NCBI GenBank assembly: GCA_024235035.1
Contig: JACKNE010000016.1
Coordinates: forward strand, 1-64,000
Direction: 5' to 3'
Length of the DNA: 64,000 nt
Origin: Gammaproteobacteria bacterium
Lineage (GTDB): Bacteria > Pseudomonadota > Gammaproteobacteria > Competibacterales > Competibacteraceae
Part shown: piece after piece, positions 8,622 to 24,387 of the stretch
Position numbering within the stretch: position 1 is the first letter of the stretch
Layout of the letters: every line of letters starts with the position of its first letter
Program-made: the position numbers and the translations under genes
Notes under the pieces: generated by a model
What the model was told of the DNA's origin: nothing
Seen by the model: the letters and a program-made list of their open reading frames with translations, nothing else
Databases searched by the model: none

Positions 8622-9105
8622 GATTCCGTACTGATGTGGTAAGTGCGAACAACTTATCATTTTAGGTGAAAGCGCGCCAAGCATCGGATCAGCTCCGACG
8701 ATATTTCGATTGAATCTTGTATATTTCATTGTCTTTTTTTTTTGACAAAATACTTTTGTTTCCGAGGTTGTATTAAGATTACTGCGAGAGTATCAGATTG
8801 ATTATGAAGTGTTTTTGTTAGGAATAATCTGCCAGAATCGTCCGTAAGCAGATTTTTATAGATTTAAGATATTGATTTTATAAATTAAAATTTTATTTTT
8901 TCAAGTTTAAGCGAAAGAGTCGGAATTTATTTGTTAAGCAGCTAACATACGAATATCCAAGGTGTAGTCAAGGCTTTGCTTCCTGTGAGTTGGCTAATCG
9001 GTCAATTGTCATCGTCCTGGAATGCTCTCCAGGCGCAAATTGGTGGTAAAAGTCGCTGCTTAAATCAGTTGGATTTCCCGAAAACCGAGTCAATGGATTA
9101 AAGTT
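8622..9105. other. AT-rich divergent intergenic region
   Basis: This 484-nt gap separates the leftward nadK from the rightward aer-like gene. The part 8700-8960 is much more AT-rich than the surroundings and has a run of ten T at 8734-8743. No open frame with coding character was seen. Sigma-70-like hexamers occur on both strands near 8720-8748 (TTGTCA on the minus strand, TTGACA on the plus strand) but neither has a well-placed -10 box. It probably holds the two divergent promoters. Confidence 0.5.
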
Positions 9106-10680
9106 ATGCGCACCAATCTACCTGTTACCAATGTAGAGCATTCGCTTGAAGAGAATGCCACCTTAGTTTCCACGACCGATCTCGACAGCCGGATCACCTA
9201 TGCCAACCCCTCCTTCGTCGAGATCAGCGGCTTCTCCGAGGAAGAACTGATCGGTACGCCGCATAACTTGGTGCGTCATCCGGATATGCCGCCGGAGGCT
9301 TTCGCGGACCTGTGGGCCACTATCCGCTCTGGTCGATCATGGACCGCACTAGTCAAGAACCGTTGCAAGAATGGCGACTACTACTGGGTCAAAGCCAATG
9401 TAACGCCCCTGATCGAAAATGACCAGCCGGTCGGTTACATGTCGGTTCGAGTCAAACCCAGCCGAGAAGAAATCGCCGCAGCCAGCAAGCTCTATCAGGA
9501 AATACGCTCTGGACAGAGCCGCCACACGATTCGCTACGGCGTGGTCGTGCGCAAAGGTTTACTGGGCAAGCTGGCTTTCTGGCGTTCGACCGGCATCACG
9601 ACCAAGCTCTGGCTGGTCATGTTGATCCTGGGGCTCAGCGTGGTCGGGATCGAGGCGATCGCATGCGGATGGAGCGCCGCCTCGGCCGCGGGCTTCGACA
9701 GTCGACGTTTCCTGACGGGGGCCGTGGCAAGCCTGGTGGTGATCGGATTGGTAGGCGTTTGGCTACAGCGATCGCTCATCCGACCTCTACAGATCATCCT
9801 AGATACAGCCCGGCGCACCGCCAGCGGGGATCTGCGCGGTCAGGTCAGTGTCTCCCGCAACGATGAGCTTGGACGAGTGCTCAGGGTTCTCAACCAGACC
9901 AATGTCAACCTTATGGGGCTGGTTGGGGATGTGCGTCAACAGACGCATGAGATTAAAGACGAGATCGAGGAGATGTCGGAAGGTGTCAAGGAGCTGTCCG
10001 CCCGGACCGAATCCCAAGCCTCCAGCCTCGAAGAAACCGCTGCCAGCATGCAGCAACTGCACGCCACCGTGCAACAGACCGCCGATCTGGCCGAGCAGGC
10101 CAACCAGGTGACCTCCTCCGCTTCGGTGATCGCCGAGCGGAGCGGTGGCGTGGTCGGTCAAGTGGCCAGCAACATGGCCGATATCAACGCCCGTTCGACC
10201 AAGATCGCCGATATCATCAGCGTGATCGACGATATCGCCTTCCAGACCAACATCCTGGCGCTGAACGCGGCGGTCGAGGCCGCCCGGGCGGGCGAGCAAG
10301 GTCGGGGATTTGCGGTCGTGGCCTCCGAAGTGCGCAATCTGGCGCAGAAAACGGCGGTGGCCGCCAAAGAGATCAAGGGCCTGATTGCCGACTCGCTCAA
10401 CGCGGTACAATCGGGCACGCAACTTTCCGGAGAGGCGAGCAAGACCATGGATGAAGTCGTGACCGCCGTCAAACGGGTATCGACCATCATGGCCCAAATC
10501 AACCAGGCCACCCGCGAACAAGCCAGCGGGATCAGCCAGGTCAACGAGGCGGCCATGCAGATCGATCGGACCACCCAGGAAAACGCCGCGTTCGCTGAGA
10601 GAATCACCTCGGCGGCCACGTATCTGGCCAGTCGCGCCGATGTGCTGACCGGTGCGGTCAATGTCTTCAAGACCGGTTGA
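9106..10680 (+). CDS. aer: Aer-like PAS-containing methyl-accepting chemotaxis protein
   Basis: A 524-residue energy- or redox-taxis transducer. The N-terminus is the Aer-type cytosolic PAS domain (about 10-125), with NPSFVEISGFSEEELIG and LVRHPDMP. Two membrane segments follow around 164-189 and 198-216, then a HAMP-like linker and the long coiled-coil signalling domain. The signalling tip is intact (IAFQTNILALNAAVEAARAG, then RGFAVVASEVRNLAQ). In E. coli Aer the PAS domain binds FAD; the ligand here is inferred. It passes the signal to CheW/CheA, which are not in this window. An HD-GYP response regulator starts 42 nt downstream. Confidence 0.93.
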   Translation: MRTNLPVTNVEHSLEENATLVSTTDLDSRITYANPSFVEISGFSEEELIGTPHNLVRHPDMPPEAFADLWATIRSGRSWTALVKNRCKNGDYYWVKANVTPLIENDQPVGYMSVRVKPSREEIAAASKLYQEIRSGQSRHTIRYGVVVRKGLLGKLAFWRSTGITTKLWLVMLILGLSVVGIEAIACGWSAASAAGFDSRRFLTGAVASLVVIGLVGVWLQRSLIRPLQIILDTARRTASGDLRGQVSVSRNDELGRVLRVLNQTNVNLMGLVGDVRQQTHEIKDEIEEMSEGVKELSARTESQASSLEETAASMQQLHATVQQTADLAEQANQVTSSASVIAERSGGVVGQVASNMADINARSTKIADIISVIDDIAFQTNILALNAAVEAARAGEQGRGFAVVASEVRNLAQKTAVAAKEIKGLIADSLNAVQSGTQLSGEASKTMDEVVTAVKRVSTIMAQINQATREQASGISQVNEAAMQIDRTTQENAAFAERITSAATYLASRADVLTGAVNVFKTG

Positions 10681-10722
10681 AGTGCGGTCAGGCAACCTTA
10701 ACCTGTTCGATGTCGACAAGCG

Positions 10723-11877
10723 ATGGAAAAATTCATAACCCAGGATCTTCAGCAAACGATCCTCATCGTCGATGACATGCCGGAAAATCTGATGGTGCTG
10801 GGCGAGCTGCTACAGCCTGCCTACCGAGTGCGGGCCACCGTTTCCGGCATGCAAGCCCTGCGCATTGCCGTGTCCGATCCGAAACCGGATCTGATCCTGC
10901 TCGATGTGATGATGCCGGAGCTGGATGGCTATGCCGTCTTTGCCCGCTTGCGCGAGGATGCGCGGACGCGCGACATCCCGGTGATCTTCGTGACGGCGCT
11001 GGATACGGCGCTCAATGAGCAATACGGCTTGGAGCTTGGGGCGGTCGATTACATCACCAAACCTTTGCAACCGCTGATCGTACTAGCCCGCATCCATACG
11101 CAACTGGAGCTAAAGCGCGCGCGCGACTGGTTGCGCGATCAGAATGCTTTTCTCGAAACCGAAATCGCCCGGCGCATGGCCGAAAATCAACTGATCCAGG
11201 ACATCAGTATCCATGCCTTGGCGCGCTTGGCGGAAACACGCGATCCAGAAACAGGCAATCATCTGTGCCGCACCCAGGAATACGTGCGGACCTTGGCCAT
11301 GGCCCTGCAAGACCATCCGCGCTTCGCGGCTTTCCTGACCGACCGTAACATTCAACTGCTGGCCAAGTCGGCCCCGCTACACGACATCGGCAAGGTTGGT
11401 ATTCCCGATCACATCCTGCTCAAACCCGGCCCGCTCAACCCGGAGGAGTGGGCCATCATGAAGACACACGCCAGGCTTGGCAGCGAAGCGATCGAGCAGG
11501 CGGAGCGCGATGCGAAAGAACCGGTCGAATTCCTAGCGCTGGCGAAGGAGATTGCCCACTACCACCATGAAAAATGGAATGGCAGCGGTTATCCCGAGGG
11601 GTTGGCTGGGGATGCGATTCCCATCTCGGCGCGGTTGATGGCGCTGGCCGATGTTTTCGATGCGCTGATCAACCGCCGGGTGTACAAGCCGCCTATGCCC
11701 TATGCCGAAGCCAGGGATATCATCGCTGTAGAGCGAGGTCGTCACTTCGACCCAGACGTGGTCGGCGCTTTTCTCGATGGCTTCGAGCAATTCTGCGCCA
11801 TTGCCAAACGCTACAGCGACAGCGACGAAGCGTTGCAGGCGAAACTGACCACAGCTCGGGGTCAAGCCGATGGTTGA
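10723..11877 (+). CDS. Response regulator with HD-GYP c-di-GMP phosphodiesterase domain
   Basis: A 384-residue two-domain protein. The receiver domain (about 10-130) has acidic residues D17/D18, the phospho-acceptor D61 in LILLDVMMPELDG and K113. A short helical linker leads to an HD-GYP domain from about 155, with HDIGKVGIP at 220-228, the HHEKWNGSGYP block at 281-291 (GYP at 289-291) and DVFDAL at 310-315. HD-GYP domains hydrolyse cyclic di-GMP, so phosphorylation probably tunes the second messenger. It lies between the Aer-like receptor and the large hybrid kinases. Their HPt domains are natural phosphodonor candidates, which is inference from position. Confidence 0.93.
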   Translation: MEKFITQDLQQTILIVDDMPENLMVLGELLQPAYRVRATVSGMQALRIAVSDPKPDLILLDVMMPELDGYAVFARLREDARTRDIPVIFVTALDTALNEQYGLELGAVDYITKPLQPLIVLARIHTQLELKRARDWLRDQNAFLETEIARRMAENQLIQDISIHALARLAETRDPETGNHLCRTQEYVRTLAMALQDHPRFAAFLTDRNIQLLAKSAPLHDIGKVGIPDHILLKPGPLNPEEWAIMKTHARLGSEAIEQAERDAKEPVEFLALAKEIAHYHHEKWNGSGYPEGLAGDAIPISARLMALADVFDALINRRVYKPPMPYAEARDIIAVERGRHFDPDVVGAFLDGFEQFCAIAKRYSDSDEALQAKLTTARGQADG

Positions 11878-12004
11878 ATCGAGGGTTGTATTCCTTGTGG
11901 CACGGTTTGCGAGGTCGGCAACCTAGTCGTCCGACGCCGATTCTGCATGAGTCTTGCGCTAGCGGTCATCGGCTTCTATTGAAAATCAACCGCACACCGC
12001 TTGC

Positions 12005-18415
<6,411 letters not shown>

Positions 18416-18497
18416 AGTATGCCTGGCGTTCCATATAATATATTTATTACAATAAGAATTTTTCAATATTGGATCAGCCGGCTAATGGAGAGGAAAC

Positions 18498-21400
18498 ATG
18501 ATCGACGACCAGCGCTTGCGCGCCCCGGATCAATCTGGTCGCCAGCAGCGCTGGCGGCGCGCAGCGCTGTACGTCCTGGCTGTGGCATTGGTGATTTTGA
18601 TGTTGCTCGTTCGCTACAGCCTGCCGATTCCTCTGGGCGAGCGGACCTTACTCATCCTGTTTGTGCTCCCCATCACCGTCAGTGCTTTTTGGGGAGGACT
18701 TGGTCCTGGCTTGACAGCGACGCTGACCGCTGCCGTAGCGACGGCTTATTGCCTGATGCCCCCGCTGTCTGATTTCACCATTGATGCCAGCTACGATCGC
18801 TTGCAATGGAGCCTGTTACTCACCAACGGTGTGTTGGTGAGCCTTCTGAGTGAATTTCTCCACCGCGCGCAGCAACGCGAAATTGCCCAGTGGCGACAAT
18901 TGAAGACCAGTGAAGCTGCTCTGAAAGAAACGCAGCATCTAGCCAGCGTCGGTCATTGGAAATGGGATCTGCGCACCGGCCAGCATTTCTGGTCCGAAGA
19001 AATCTATCGCATCTATGGCCGTGATCCTGCGTTGCCTCCGGCCCTTTACCCCGAGGTCCAACAGTACTTCACTCCGGAAAGCTGGCGGCGCCTGGCCGCC
19101 ACCGTGGAAAATGGCTTATCGACGGGTGTTCCTTACGAATGCGATGCTGAGGTGACACGTGCTGATGGCGGACGTCGCTGGATCGTCGCGCGCGGCGAAG
19201 CGGTTCGCGACGCTACCGGCGCAGTGGTGGAATTATATGGCACGGTGCAGGACATCACCGAGCGCAAGCACGTTGAGGAGCAGTTACGCAAGCTCTCCCT
19301 GGCGGTGGAGCAAAGCCCAGAAAGTATCCTGATTACCGATCTGGAGGCGCGCATTGAGTACGTCAATGATGCCTTCACACGTGTCACCGGTTATACCCGC
19401 AACGAGGTGTTGGGTCAGAATCCGCGCATCCTGCAATCCGGTCGCACATCGCAGAAGACCTTTGCGGTGCTATGGGCGGCTTTGGCCCAGGGCCGGTCCT
19501 GGAAAGGCGAGTTGGTCAACCGGCGCAAGGATGGCAGTGAATATATCGAATTTGTCTGTATCACTCCATTGCGCCAGCCCGACGGCCTCATCACCCATTA
19601 TGTCGCCGTCAAGGAGGATATCACCGAGAAGAAGCGCCTGGGCGTAGAGTTGGATCGCTATCGTCATCATCTCGAAGAACGGGTTACCCAGCGCACCGCC
19701 CAACTGATGGAAGCCAGCGAACGGGCCGAGGCGGCCAGTCGAGCGAAGAGTGCCTTTTTAGCGAACATGTCACATGAAATTCGCACGCCATTGAATGCGA
19801 TTTTGGGGTTGACTCACTTGCTGCAGCGGGACGGGGTCGCACCCGCACAGGTCGAACGCTTAGACAAGATCACCGCCGCCGCCCGCCACTTGCTGAGCAT
19901 CCTCAACGGTATCTTGGACCTCTCCAAGATCGAAGCCGGCAAACTGGAATTGGAATGCACAGATTTCTTTCTTGCCAGCATCCTGGACCAGGTTCGCTCC
20001 TTGATCGCCGATACGGCGAAGGAGAAGGGCTTGACGATCGAGGTTGACAGCATCGCTGTCCCGCGGTGGTTGCATGGCGATGTTAATCGGCTGCGTCAAG
20101 CGTTACTCAACTATGCCAGCAACGCCGTAAAATTTACCGAGCATGGGGTGATTACCCTGCGCGCCTGGTTGGAAGCTGAGGACGATGAGGTATTAGTGGT
20201 GCGCTTCGAAGTGCAGGACACCGGTATTGGTCTGACGCTGGAGCAGCAAAGCCATCTGTTTAACCCCTTTGAGCAAGCGGATGTTTCTATCACCCGCCGC
20301 TACGGTGGCACCGGATTGGGGCTGGCCATCACTCGGCGGCTAGCGGAACGGATGGGCGGAAACGTCGGCGTTGACAGTCAACCGGGCCGAGGCAGCACAT
20401 TCTGGTTCACCGCCCAACTCCAGCGTGGGCGTGGTGAGATGCCCAGCCCGGTGCTGCTGCAAGACCATGCTGCCGAGAGTGAGCTGCGCCGGCGCTGCGC
20501 CGGCGCCCATGTACTGTTGGTGGAAGACAATGCGGTCAATCGAGAAGTCGCCTTGGAACTGCTGCGCGCCGCCTACCTGGTCGTGGACACCGCTGTGGAC
20601 GGTCAGGATGCCGTCGCTAAGGCTCGAATCACGGCATATGCTTTGATCTTGATGGATGTGCAGATGCCGGTATTGGACGGTCTGGCCGCGACACGGGCGA
20701 TTCGCCGCCTGCCCGGTCACGAGACCACGCCTATTTTGGCCATGACCGCCAACGCTTTTGCTGAAGACCGCCAATACTGTCTGGATGTTGGCATGAATGA
20801 CCATGTCGGCAAGCCGGTTGATCCTGATACCCTGTTTGCCGCCTTGTTGAAGTGGCTGCCCAAACGACCGAAGCAGCTCGCTCTACTGGATGAACACTGG
20901 GCTTGTTTGGCCGAAGTGCCAGGTCTCGATCTCGATGTTGGGCTCAAGCTAGTCCATGGTCGACCCGATGCCTACATCCGGTTGTTGCAGCAGTTCATCG
21001 TCGAGCATGCTGGCGACGCGGACAGCTTGCGTCGCAGCTTGGCTAGCGACGATTCAAGCGAAGCCCGACGGTTGACCCATGCTCTATGCGGTGTCGCCAG
21101 CATTTTAGGCGCTACTCGGCTCCAGGCTCTCGCCACCGAATTGGAAACCGCTTTCGGGGTCAACCAGTCAGCCACCGACATCGAACGTCTCCAGGTAGCG
21201 CTCGAAGCCGAGCAGCGTAGGCTGGTCGCCGCCCTTCAGGTAGCGTTGCCAGCCAAAGCGTCGGTTCCACTCGCTGAAGTCGATGGTTCCCAAGCCCACG
21301 AAACGCTGAGTCGCTTGGAGGTGTTACTGGCCGACGACGATATGCGAGCTAATGCGGTATTTCGTGAGTCGGTGGGATTGCTGCGCACAACTTTGGGGGA

Positions 21401-21512
21401 TGTAGCAGAAGAGCTGGAGCAATGCATCAACGGTTTCGATTATTGGAGGGCGTTGGCCTTGCTACGCACGGCCCGCGCCGGTAAATCTGCGCCAGAGGGA
21501 ACACCGCGTTAA
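18498..21512 (+). CDS. Membrane hybrid histidine kinase with PAS, REC and HPt
   Basis: A 1004-residue kinase starting at an ATG with a good ribosome site (GGAGAGGAAAC before it). The N-terminus has about four hydrophobic segments (22-40, 48-67, 75-95, 104-120) that resemble the KdpD-type DUF4118 membrane unit. Two PAS/PAC domains follow (about 144-260 and 270-385), then a coiled coil, HisKA with NMSHEIRTPLNAILG near 420, HATPase (DTGIGL, GGTGLGLAI), a receiver with the acceptor Asp in LILMDVQMPVLDG near 718, and an HPt with the acceptor His in LTHALCGVASILGA near 857. From the H-box to the end it is closely similar to the upstream giant kinase, so the two are tandem paralogues with different input modules. 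Confidence 0.94.
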   Translation: MIDDQRLRAPDQSGRQQRWRRAALYVLAVALVILMLLVRYSLPIPLGERTLLILFVLPITVSAFWGGLGPGLTATLTAAVATAYCLMPPLSDFTIDASYDRLQWSLLLTNGVLVSLLSEFLHRAQQREIAQWRQLKTSEAALKETQHLASVGHWKWDLRTGQHFWSEEIYRIYGRDPALPPALYPEVQQYFTPESWRRLAATVENGLSTGVPYECDAEVTRADGGRRWIVARGEAVRDATGAVVELYGTVQDITERKHVEEQLRKLSLAVEQSPESILITDLEARIEYVNDAFTRVTGYTRNEVLGQNPRILQSGRTSQKTFAVLWAALAQGRSWKGELVNRRKDGSEYIEFVCITPLRQPDGLITHYVAVKEDITEKKRLGVELDRYRHHLEERVTQRTAQLMEASERAEAASRAKSAFLANMSHEIRTPLNAILGLTHLLQRDGVAPAQVERLDKITAAARHLLSILNGILDLSKIEAGKLELECTDFFLASILDQVRSLIADTAKEKGLTIEVDSIAVPRWLHGDVNRLRQALLNYASNAVKFTEHGVITLRAWLEAEDDEVLVVRFEVQDTGIGLTLEQQSHLFNPFEQADVSITRRYGGTGLGLAITRRLAERMGGNVGVDSQPGRGSTFWFTAQLQRGRGEMPSPVLLQDHAAESELRRRCAGAHVLLVEDNAVNREVALELLRAAYLVVDTAVDGQDAVAKARITAYALILMDVQMPVLDGLAATRAIRRLPGHETTPILAMTANAFAEDRQYCLDVGMNDHVGKPVDPDTLFAALLKWLPKRPKQLALLDEHWACLAEVPGLDLDVGLKLVHGRPDAYIRLLQQFIVEHAGDADSLRRSLASDDSSEARRLTHALCGVASILGATRLQALATELETAFGVNQSATDIERLQVALEAEQRRLVAALQVALPAKASVPLAEVDGSQAHETLSRLEVLLADDDMRANAVFRESVGLLRTTLGDVAEELEQCINGFDYWRALALLRTARAGKSAPEGTPR

Positions 21513-21668
21513 GCTGACGCGCTGGGCGTACTCGCCGCTGCGCACGGACGATATGATCCGTTGGATTCGACGCTCTCTGAGCGCATGGCGATGATAGAGT
21601 GGTTGGATATGTGTCGATAGGCGTTCGCTACCTGCTCTGGGCGGGATTAATCCGGCGAACGAACGCTC

Positions 21669-21674
21669 TATAAT
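21669..21674 (+). promoter_or_regulatory. Perfect -10 hexamer of the PfkB-kinase promoter
   Basis: TATAAT lies 35 nt upstream of ATG 21710. The matching -35 region is poor (TTAATC at 21648-21653 gives a short 15-nt spacer). A start near 21681 would leave a leader of about 30 nt, which supports ATG 21710 as the start codon. Confidence 0.5.
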
Positions 21675-21709
21675 CTTGGCATTCCGGCAATTCGACGATG
21701 GAGATCTGC

Positions 21710-22699
21710 ATGGCGAAGTACCACGTTTACGGCATCGGTAATGCCTTGGTGGACATGGAATATGAGGTCAATGTCTCCGACTTGGAAGCTTTGGGCATCG
21801 ACAAGGGCGTCATGACACTGGTCGATGAAGATCACCAGTTGAAAATCATGGATCACTTGGCTGCACACCCTCACCAGCGCAGTTCAGGCGGATCGGCAGC
21901 CAATTCGATTATCGCGGTCAGTCAGTTCGGCGGGGCGAGCTTCTATTCCTGTAAGGTCGCAGCGGACGAATTAGGGCATTTCTACATGAAGGATCTGCTG
22001 GATGGCGGGGTAGACACCAACCATCACACCGAAAAGGAGCAGGGTCATACCGGTCGTTGTGTGGTGCTGGTAACGCCAGACAGTGACCGCACCCTTTGCA
22101 CCTTCCTGGGGATCAGCGGTGAACTGTCTACCAAGGAATTGATCGAGGAAGCCTTGCGCGACTCGCAATATTTCTATACGGAGGGTTATCTGGTCACTTC
22201 AGACGCCGCCCGCTGTGCTTCCATCAAGGCCAAATGCATTGCCGAATCGGCGGGCGTCAAGACCGCCATTTCACTGTCCGATCCTAACATGGTCAAATTC
22301 TTCAAGGCGGGATTGCTGGAGATGATCGGCTCAGGCGTCGATCTGCTTTTCGCCAATGAGGATGAGGCCAAAGGCATGGCGGGTGCCGAGGAACTGCACA
22401 ACGTGGTCGATTATCTGAAGACGATTAGCCAGGAGTTTGTGATCACCCGAGGACCTAAAGGGGCGCTGATTTGGGACGGCCAGACGCTCATCGACATCGA
22501 CCCCGTCAAGGTTGAAGCGGTGGATACCGTGGGTGCCGGCGACATGTTCGCTGGCGCTTTTCTCTATGGTCTATCTCAGGGTTGGGATCGCCGACGCGCT
22601 GGGAATTTGGCGGCGGCGGCGGCGGCCAAGCTAGTCACCAGTTTGGGGCCGCGTATTCCGGCTGTGGAGACGCAGGCGATTCTGAAGCGTTTCGTATAA
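21710..22699 (+). CDS. PfkB-family sugar/nucleoside kinase, adenosine kinase type
   Basis: A 329-residue ribokinase-fold kinase of the group annotated as adenosine kinase in proteobacteria. The N-terminal PfkB block is GGSAANSI, with GNALVDMEYEV at the very start. The C-terminal signature DTVGAGDMFAGAFLYG carries the catalytic Asp and the anion hole. A frame-consistent ATG exists at 21698, but ATG 21710 has a Shine-Dalgarno (GGAG, spacing 7) and gives the expected N-terminus MAKYHVYGIGNALVD. The reaction would be ATP-dependent phosphorylation of adenosine or a related nucleoside or sugar; specificity is inferred from family resemblance. A strong -10 box precedes it. Confidence 0.9.
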   Translation: MAKYHVYGIGNALVDMEYEVNVSDLEALGIDKGVMTLVDEDHQLKIMDHLAAHPHQRSSGGSAANSIIAVSQFGGASFYSCKVAADELGHFYMKDLLDGGVDTNHHTEKEQGHTGRCVVLVTPDSDRTLCTFLGISGELSTKELIEEALRDSQYFYTEGYLVTSDAARCASIKAKCIAESAGVKTAISLSDPNMVKFFKAGLLEMIGSGVDLLFANEDEAKGMAGAEELHNVVDYLKTISQEFVITRGPKGALIWDGQTLIDIDPVKVEAVDTVGAGDMFAGAFLYGLSQGWDRRRAGNLAAAAAAKLVTSLGPRIPAVETQAILKRFV

Positions 22700-22714
22700 C
22701 AAAGCGTGTGAGGG

Positions 22715-22747
22715 TTTTCCCTGGACGCGGAAAGCATCCAGGGAAAA
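22715..22747. repeat. Inverted repeat between convergent genes
   Basis: Perfect 11-bp arms TTTTCCCTGGA (22715-22725) and TCCAGGGAAAA (22737-22747) with an 11-nt spacer lie between the rightward kinase and the leftward rtcB operon. The T and A runs form the base of the stem and no separate U-tract follows on either side, so it is only a possible two-way terminator. Confidence 0.5.
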
Positions 22748-22764
22748 ACGGTGTTGATTGCGAT

Positions 22765-22923
22765 TCAACCTCGTGGTCGTTGCCATTCAGCGGCATCTCT
22801 CCTCAGTTGGGAGCGAATCTTGGCGCGCTCTGCCGTTTTCGATGTTTGATGCGCGCCGCCTTTACGCAGAATCGGCGCGGCGGCAACTGGGTTGCGGCGT
22901 GGCCGCTGCATGATTTTTTCCAT
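22765..22923 (-). CDS. Small basic protein downstream of rtcB
   Basis: A 52-residue, very basic protein (MEKIMQRPRRNPVAAAP at the start, then repeated Lys/Arg and Ala). It starts 23 nt after the rtcB stop on the same strand, and its ATG has a good ribosome site (GGAG with 8 nt spacing). The pattern RNPV...KGGAH..S.KAERAK...RR resembles short uncharacterised proteobacterial proteins of the form KAGSHRKS.KALRR, but I cannot name a function. The start ArgAsnProVal loosely recalls ArfA, though the rest does not fit. An RNA-binding role with RtcB would be a guess from charge and position. Confidence 0.6.
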   Translation of the reverse strand: MEKIMQRPRRNPVAAAPILRKGGAHQTSKTAERAKIRSQLRRDAAEWQRPRG

Positions 22924-22946
22924 GCTGGTTTTCTCCGTGCCAAATC

Positions 22947-24146
22947 TCAACCCTTGACGCAGATGACCTGCTTTAGGGTATGTACGATCTCGACCAAGTC
23001 GGATTGATTGGCCATCACTTCGTCAATATCCTTGTAAGCCCCTGGGATTTCGTCGATGACGCCTGAATCCTTGCGACATTCCACGCCAGCGGTCTGAGCG
23101 ATCAGGTCCTGCGGATCGAACTTCTTTTTCGCCTGACTCCGACTCATCCGCCGACCGGCGCCATGTGAGCAGGAGCAGAACGACTGGGGTTCGCCCTTGC
23201 CGCGCACGATGTAGGACTTGGCGCCCATGCTGCCGGGAATGATGCCTAAATCCCCCTCACCAGCGCGGATAGCACCCTTGCGGGTAATCAGCAGATCTTC
23301 TCCGAAGTGATGTTCGGTCGCCACGTAATTGTGGTGACAGTTCACGGCTTCCTTGGTCGCCACGAAAGGCGGCAGTTGTCGGGTCAGCCCATCCAGGATC
23401 AAGCGCATCATTTCGCGACGATTGAGCATGGCGTAGTCCTGCGCCCAATGCACGGCTTCCACGTAATCGTCGAAATGCTCCGCACCCTCTTGCAGATAGG
23501 CCAAATCGCGATCTGGCAGATTGGCTAGATGTCGGCCCATGTCCTTGCGAGCCAGATCGATGAAATAGCGACCGATGATGTTGCCGATACCGCGACTGCC
23601 GGAATGCAACATGACCCATACGTCCTGATTTTCGTCCAGGCACAGCTCGATGAAATGATTGCCGCCGCCCAGGGTGCCGAGTTGTCGCGCCCAGGTCGTT
23701 TCAACATTCCGCTGCATTTTCAGAATGCCAGGATGCTGTTTAACGACGCGTTCTAGTCCGCCGGATAAGGTGCGAACCGTCGAAGCCGGCGCGCCGTGTC
23801 CTTGTCGGTGCATATCGAATCCAACCGGCACGGCAGCCTCGATTGCTTGACGCAAGGGCCGCAGGGAATCCGGTAGTTGGTCAGCCTTGAGGCTGAGGCG
23901 CACGGCGTTCATTCCACAACCGATATCGACACCGACCGCTGCTGGAATAATCGCGCCTTTGGTCGGGATGACGGCGCCGATAGTGGCGCCGATGCCAACA
24001 TGAACATCGGGCATGGCCGCGATATGGCTGTGCACGAACGGTAAATGAGCGACGTTGACCAGCTGATCCAGCGCCTTGGGATCGACATCGTCGGTGTAGA
24101 TTTTGACCGGGACCTTGCCTTTGGTCATAATTCGTTTAATCGGCAT
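22947..24146 (-). CDS. rtcB: RNA-splicing ligase RtcB
   Basis: A 399-residue GTP- and Mn-dependent RNA ligase that joins 2',3'-cyclic phosphate or 3'-phosphate ends to 5'-hydroxyl ends in RNA repair. Metal and catalytic blocks are present: VGVDIGCGMNAVR early, GTLGGGNHFIEL, LHSGSRGIGN, and NCHHNYV. The guanylated histidine lies in the late block SCSHGAGRRMSR. The frame is open 37 codons upstream, but those codons cover the terminator hairpin of the leader, so ATG 24146 (MPIKRIMTKGKVPVK) is chosen; ATG 24128 is possible. No rtcA or sigma-54 regulator rtcR is seen. Control appears to be through a leader (see 24187-24416). Confidence 0.95.
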   Translation of the reverse strand: MPIKRIMTKGKVPVKIYTDDVDPKALDQLVNVAHLPFVHSHIAAMPDVHVGIGATIGAVIPTKGAIIPAAVGVDIGCGMNAVRLSLKADQLPDSLRPLRQAIEAAVPVGFDMHRQGHGAPASTVRTLSGGLERVVKQHPGILKMQRNVETTWARQLGTLGGGNHFIELCLDENQDVWVMLHSGSRGIGNIIGRYFIDLARKDMGRHLANLPDRDLAYLQEGAEHFDDYVEAVHWAQDYAMLNRREMMRLILDGLTRQLPPFVATKEAVNCHHNYVATEHHFGEDLLITRKGAIRAGEGDLGIIPGSMGAKSYIVRGKGEPQSFCSCSHGAGRRMSRSQAKKKFDPQDLIAQTAGVECRKDSGVIDEIPGAYKDIDEVMANQSDLVEIVHTLKQVICVKG

Positions 24147-24186
24147 GATGATTACCACAATGCATGAGGGAGCCTGATTTCCAAAG

Positions 24187-24223
24187 AAAAAACCCTGGAT
24201 GACGGTTGTCACCCAGGGTTTTT
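24187..24223 (-). terminator. Intrinsic terminator inside the rtcB leader
   Basis: On the minus strand a stem built from ACCCTGG/CCAGGGT and TGAC/GTCA (one mismatch between them) is followed by TTTTTTCTTT. Its end is only about 40 nt before the rtcB ATG and lies downstream of the only strong promoter seen, so it should act as an attenuator for rtcB. Confidence 0.75.
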
Positions 24224-24258
24224 CCACGTCGGGAAAGCAGACTCGGAAGACAACCAAG

Positions 24259-24283
24259 GCCTTCCGGAGACCGCCCGGAAGGC
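24259..24283 (-). promoter_or_regulatory. Hairpin in rtcB leader
   Basis: Perfect 9-bp arms GCCTTCCGG and CCGGAAGGC enclose a 7-nt loop. It sits directly after the stop codon of the ten-codon leader frame and before the terminator stem, the place where a pause or control hairpin would be expected. Confidence 0.6.
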
Positions 24284-24284
24284 G

Positions 24285-24317
24285 TCACATGAGGATGTGT
24301 TCTAATGAGATGAGCAT
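24285..24317 (-). CDS. Ten-codon leader reading frame upstream of rtcB
   Basis: ATG at 24317 is preceded on the minus strand by GGGAGG with 7 nt spacing, the best ribosome site in this gap. It encodes MLISLEHILM and stops at TGA. The sequences around start and stop (TCACATG and CATGTGA) are complementary, so the frame can be closed in a hairpin. It lies between the promoter and the terminator. Translation as a regulatory leader peptide is inference. Confidence 0.45.
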   Translation of the reverse strand: MLISLEHILM

Positions 24318-24387
24318 GTGAAAACCTCCCGTGCTTGGGGGCAGTGTCGAGCTGCCCGATGAGAATTTCATGATGAAGTGAGGCGCT

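Noticed and set aside
22765..22923. ArfA ribosome-rescue factor
   Set aside because: Only the RNPVA opening is similar; the expected PLFRxRVVKxKKGKGSY core is absent.
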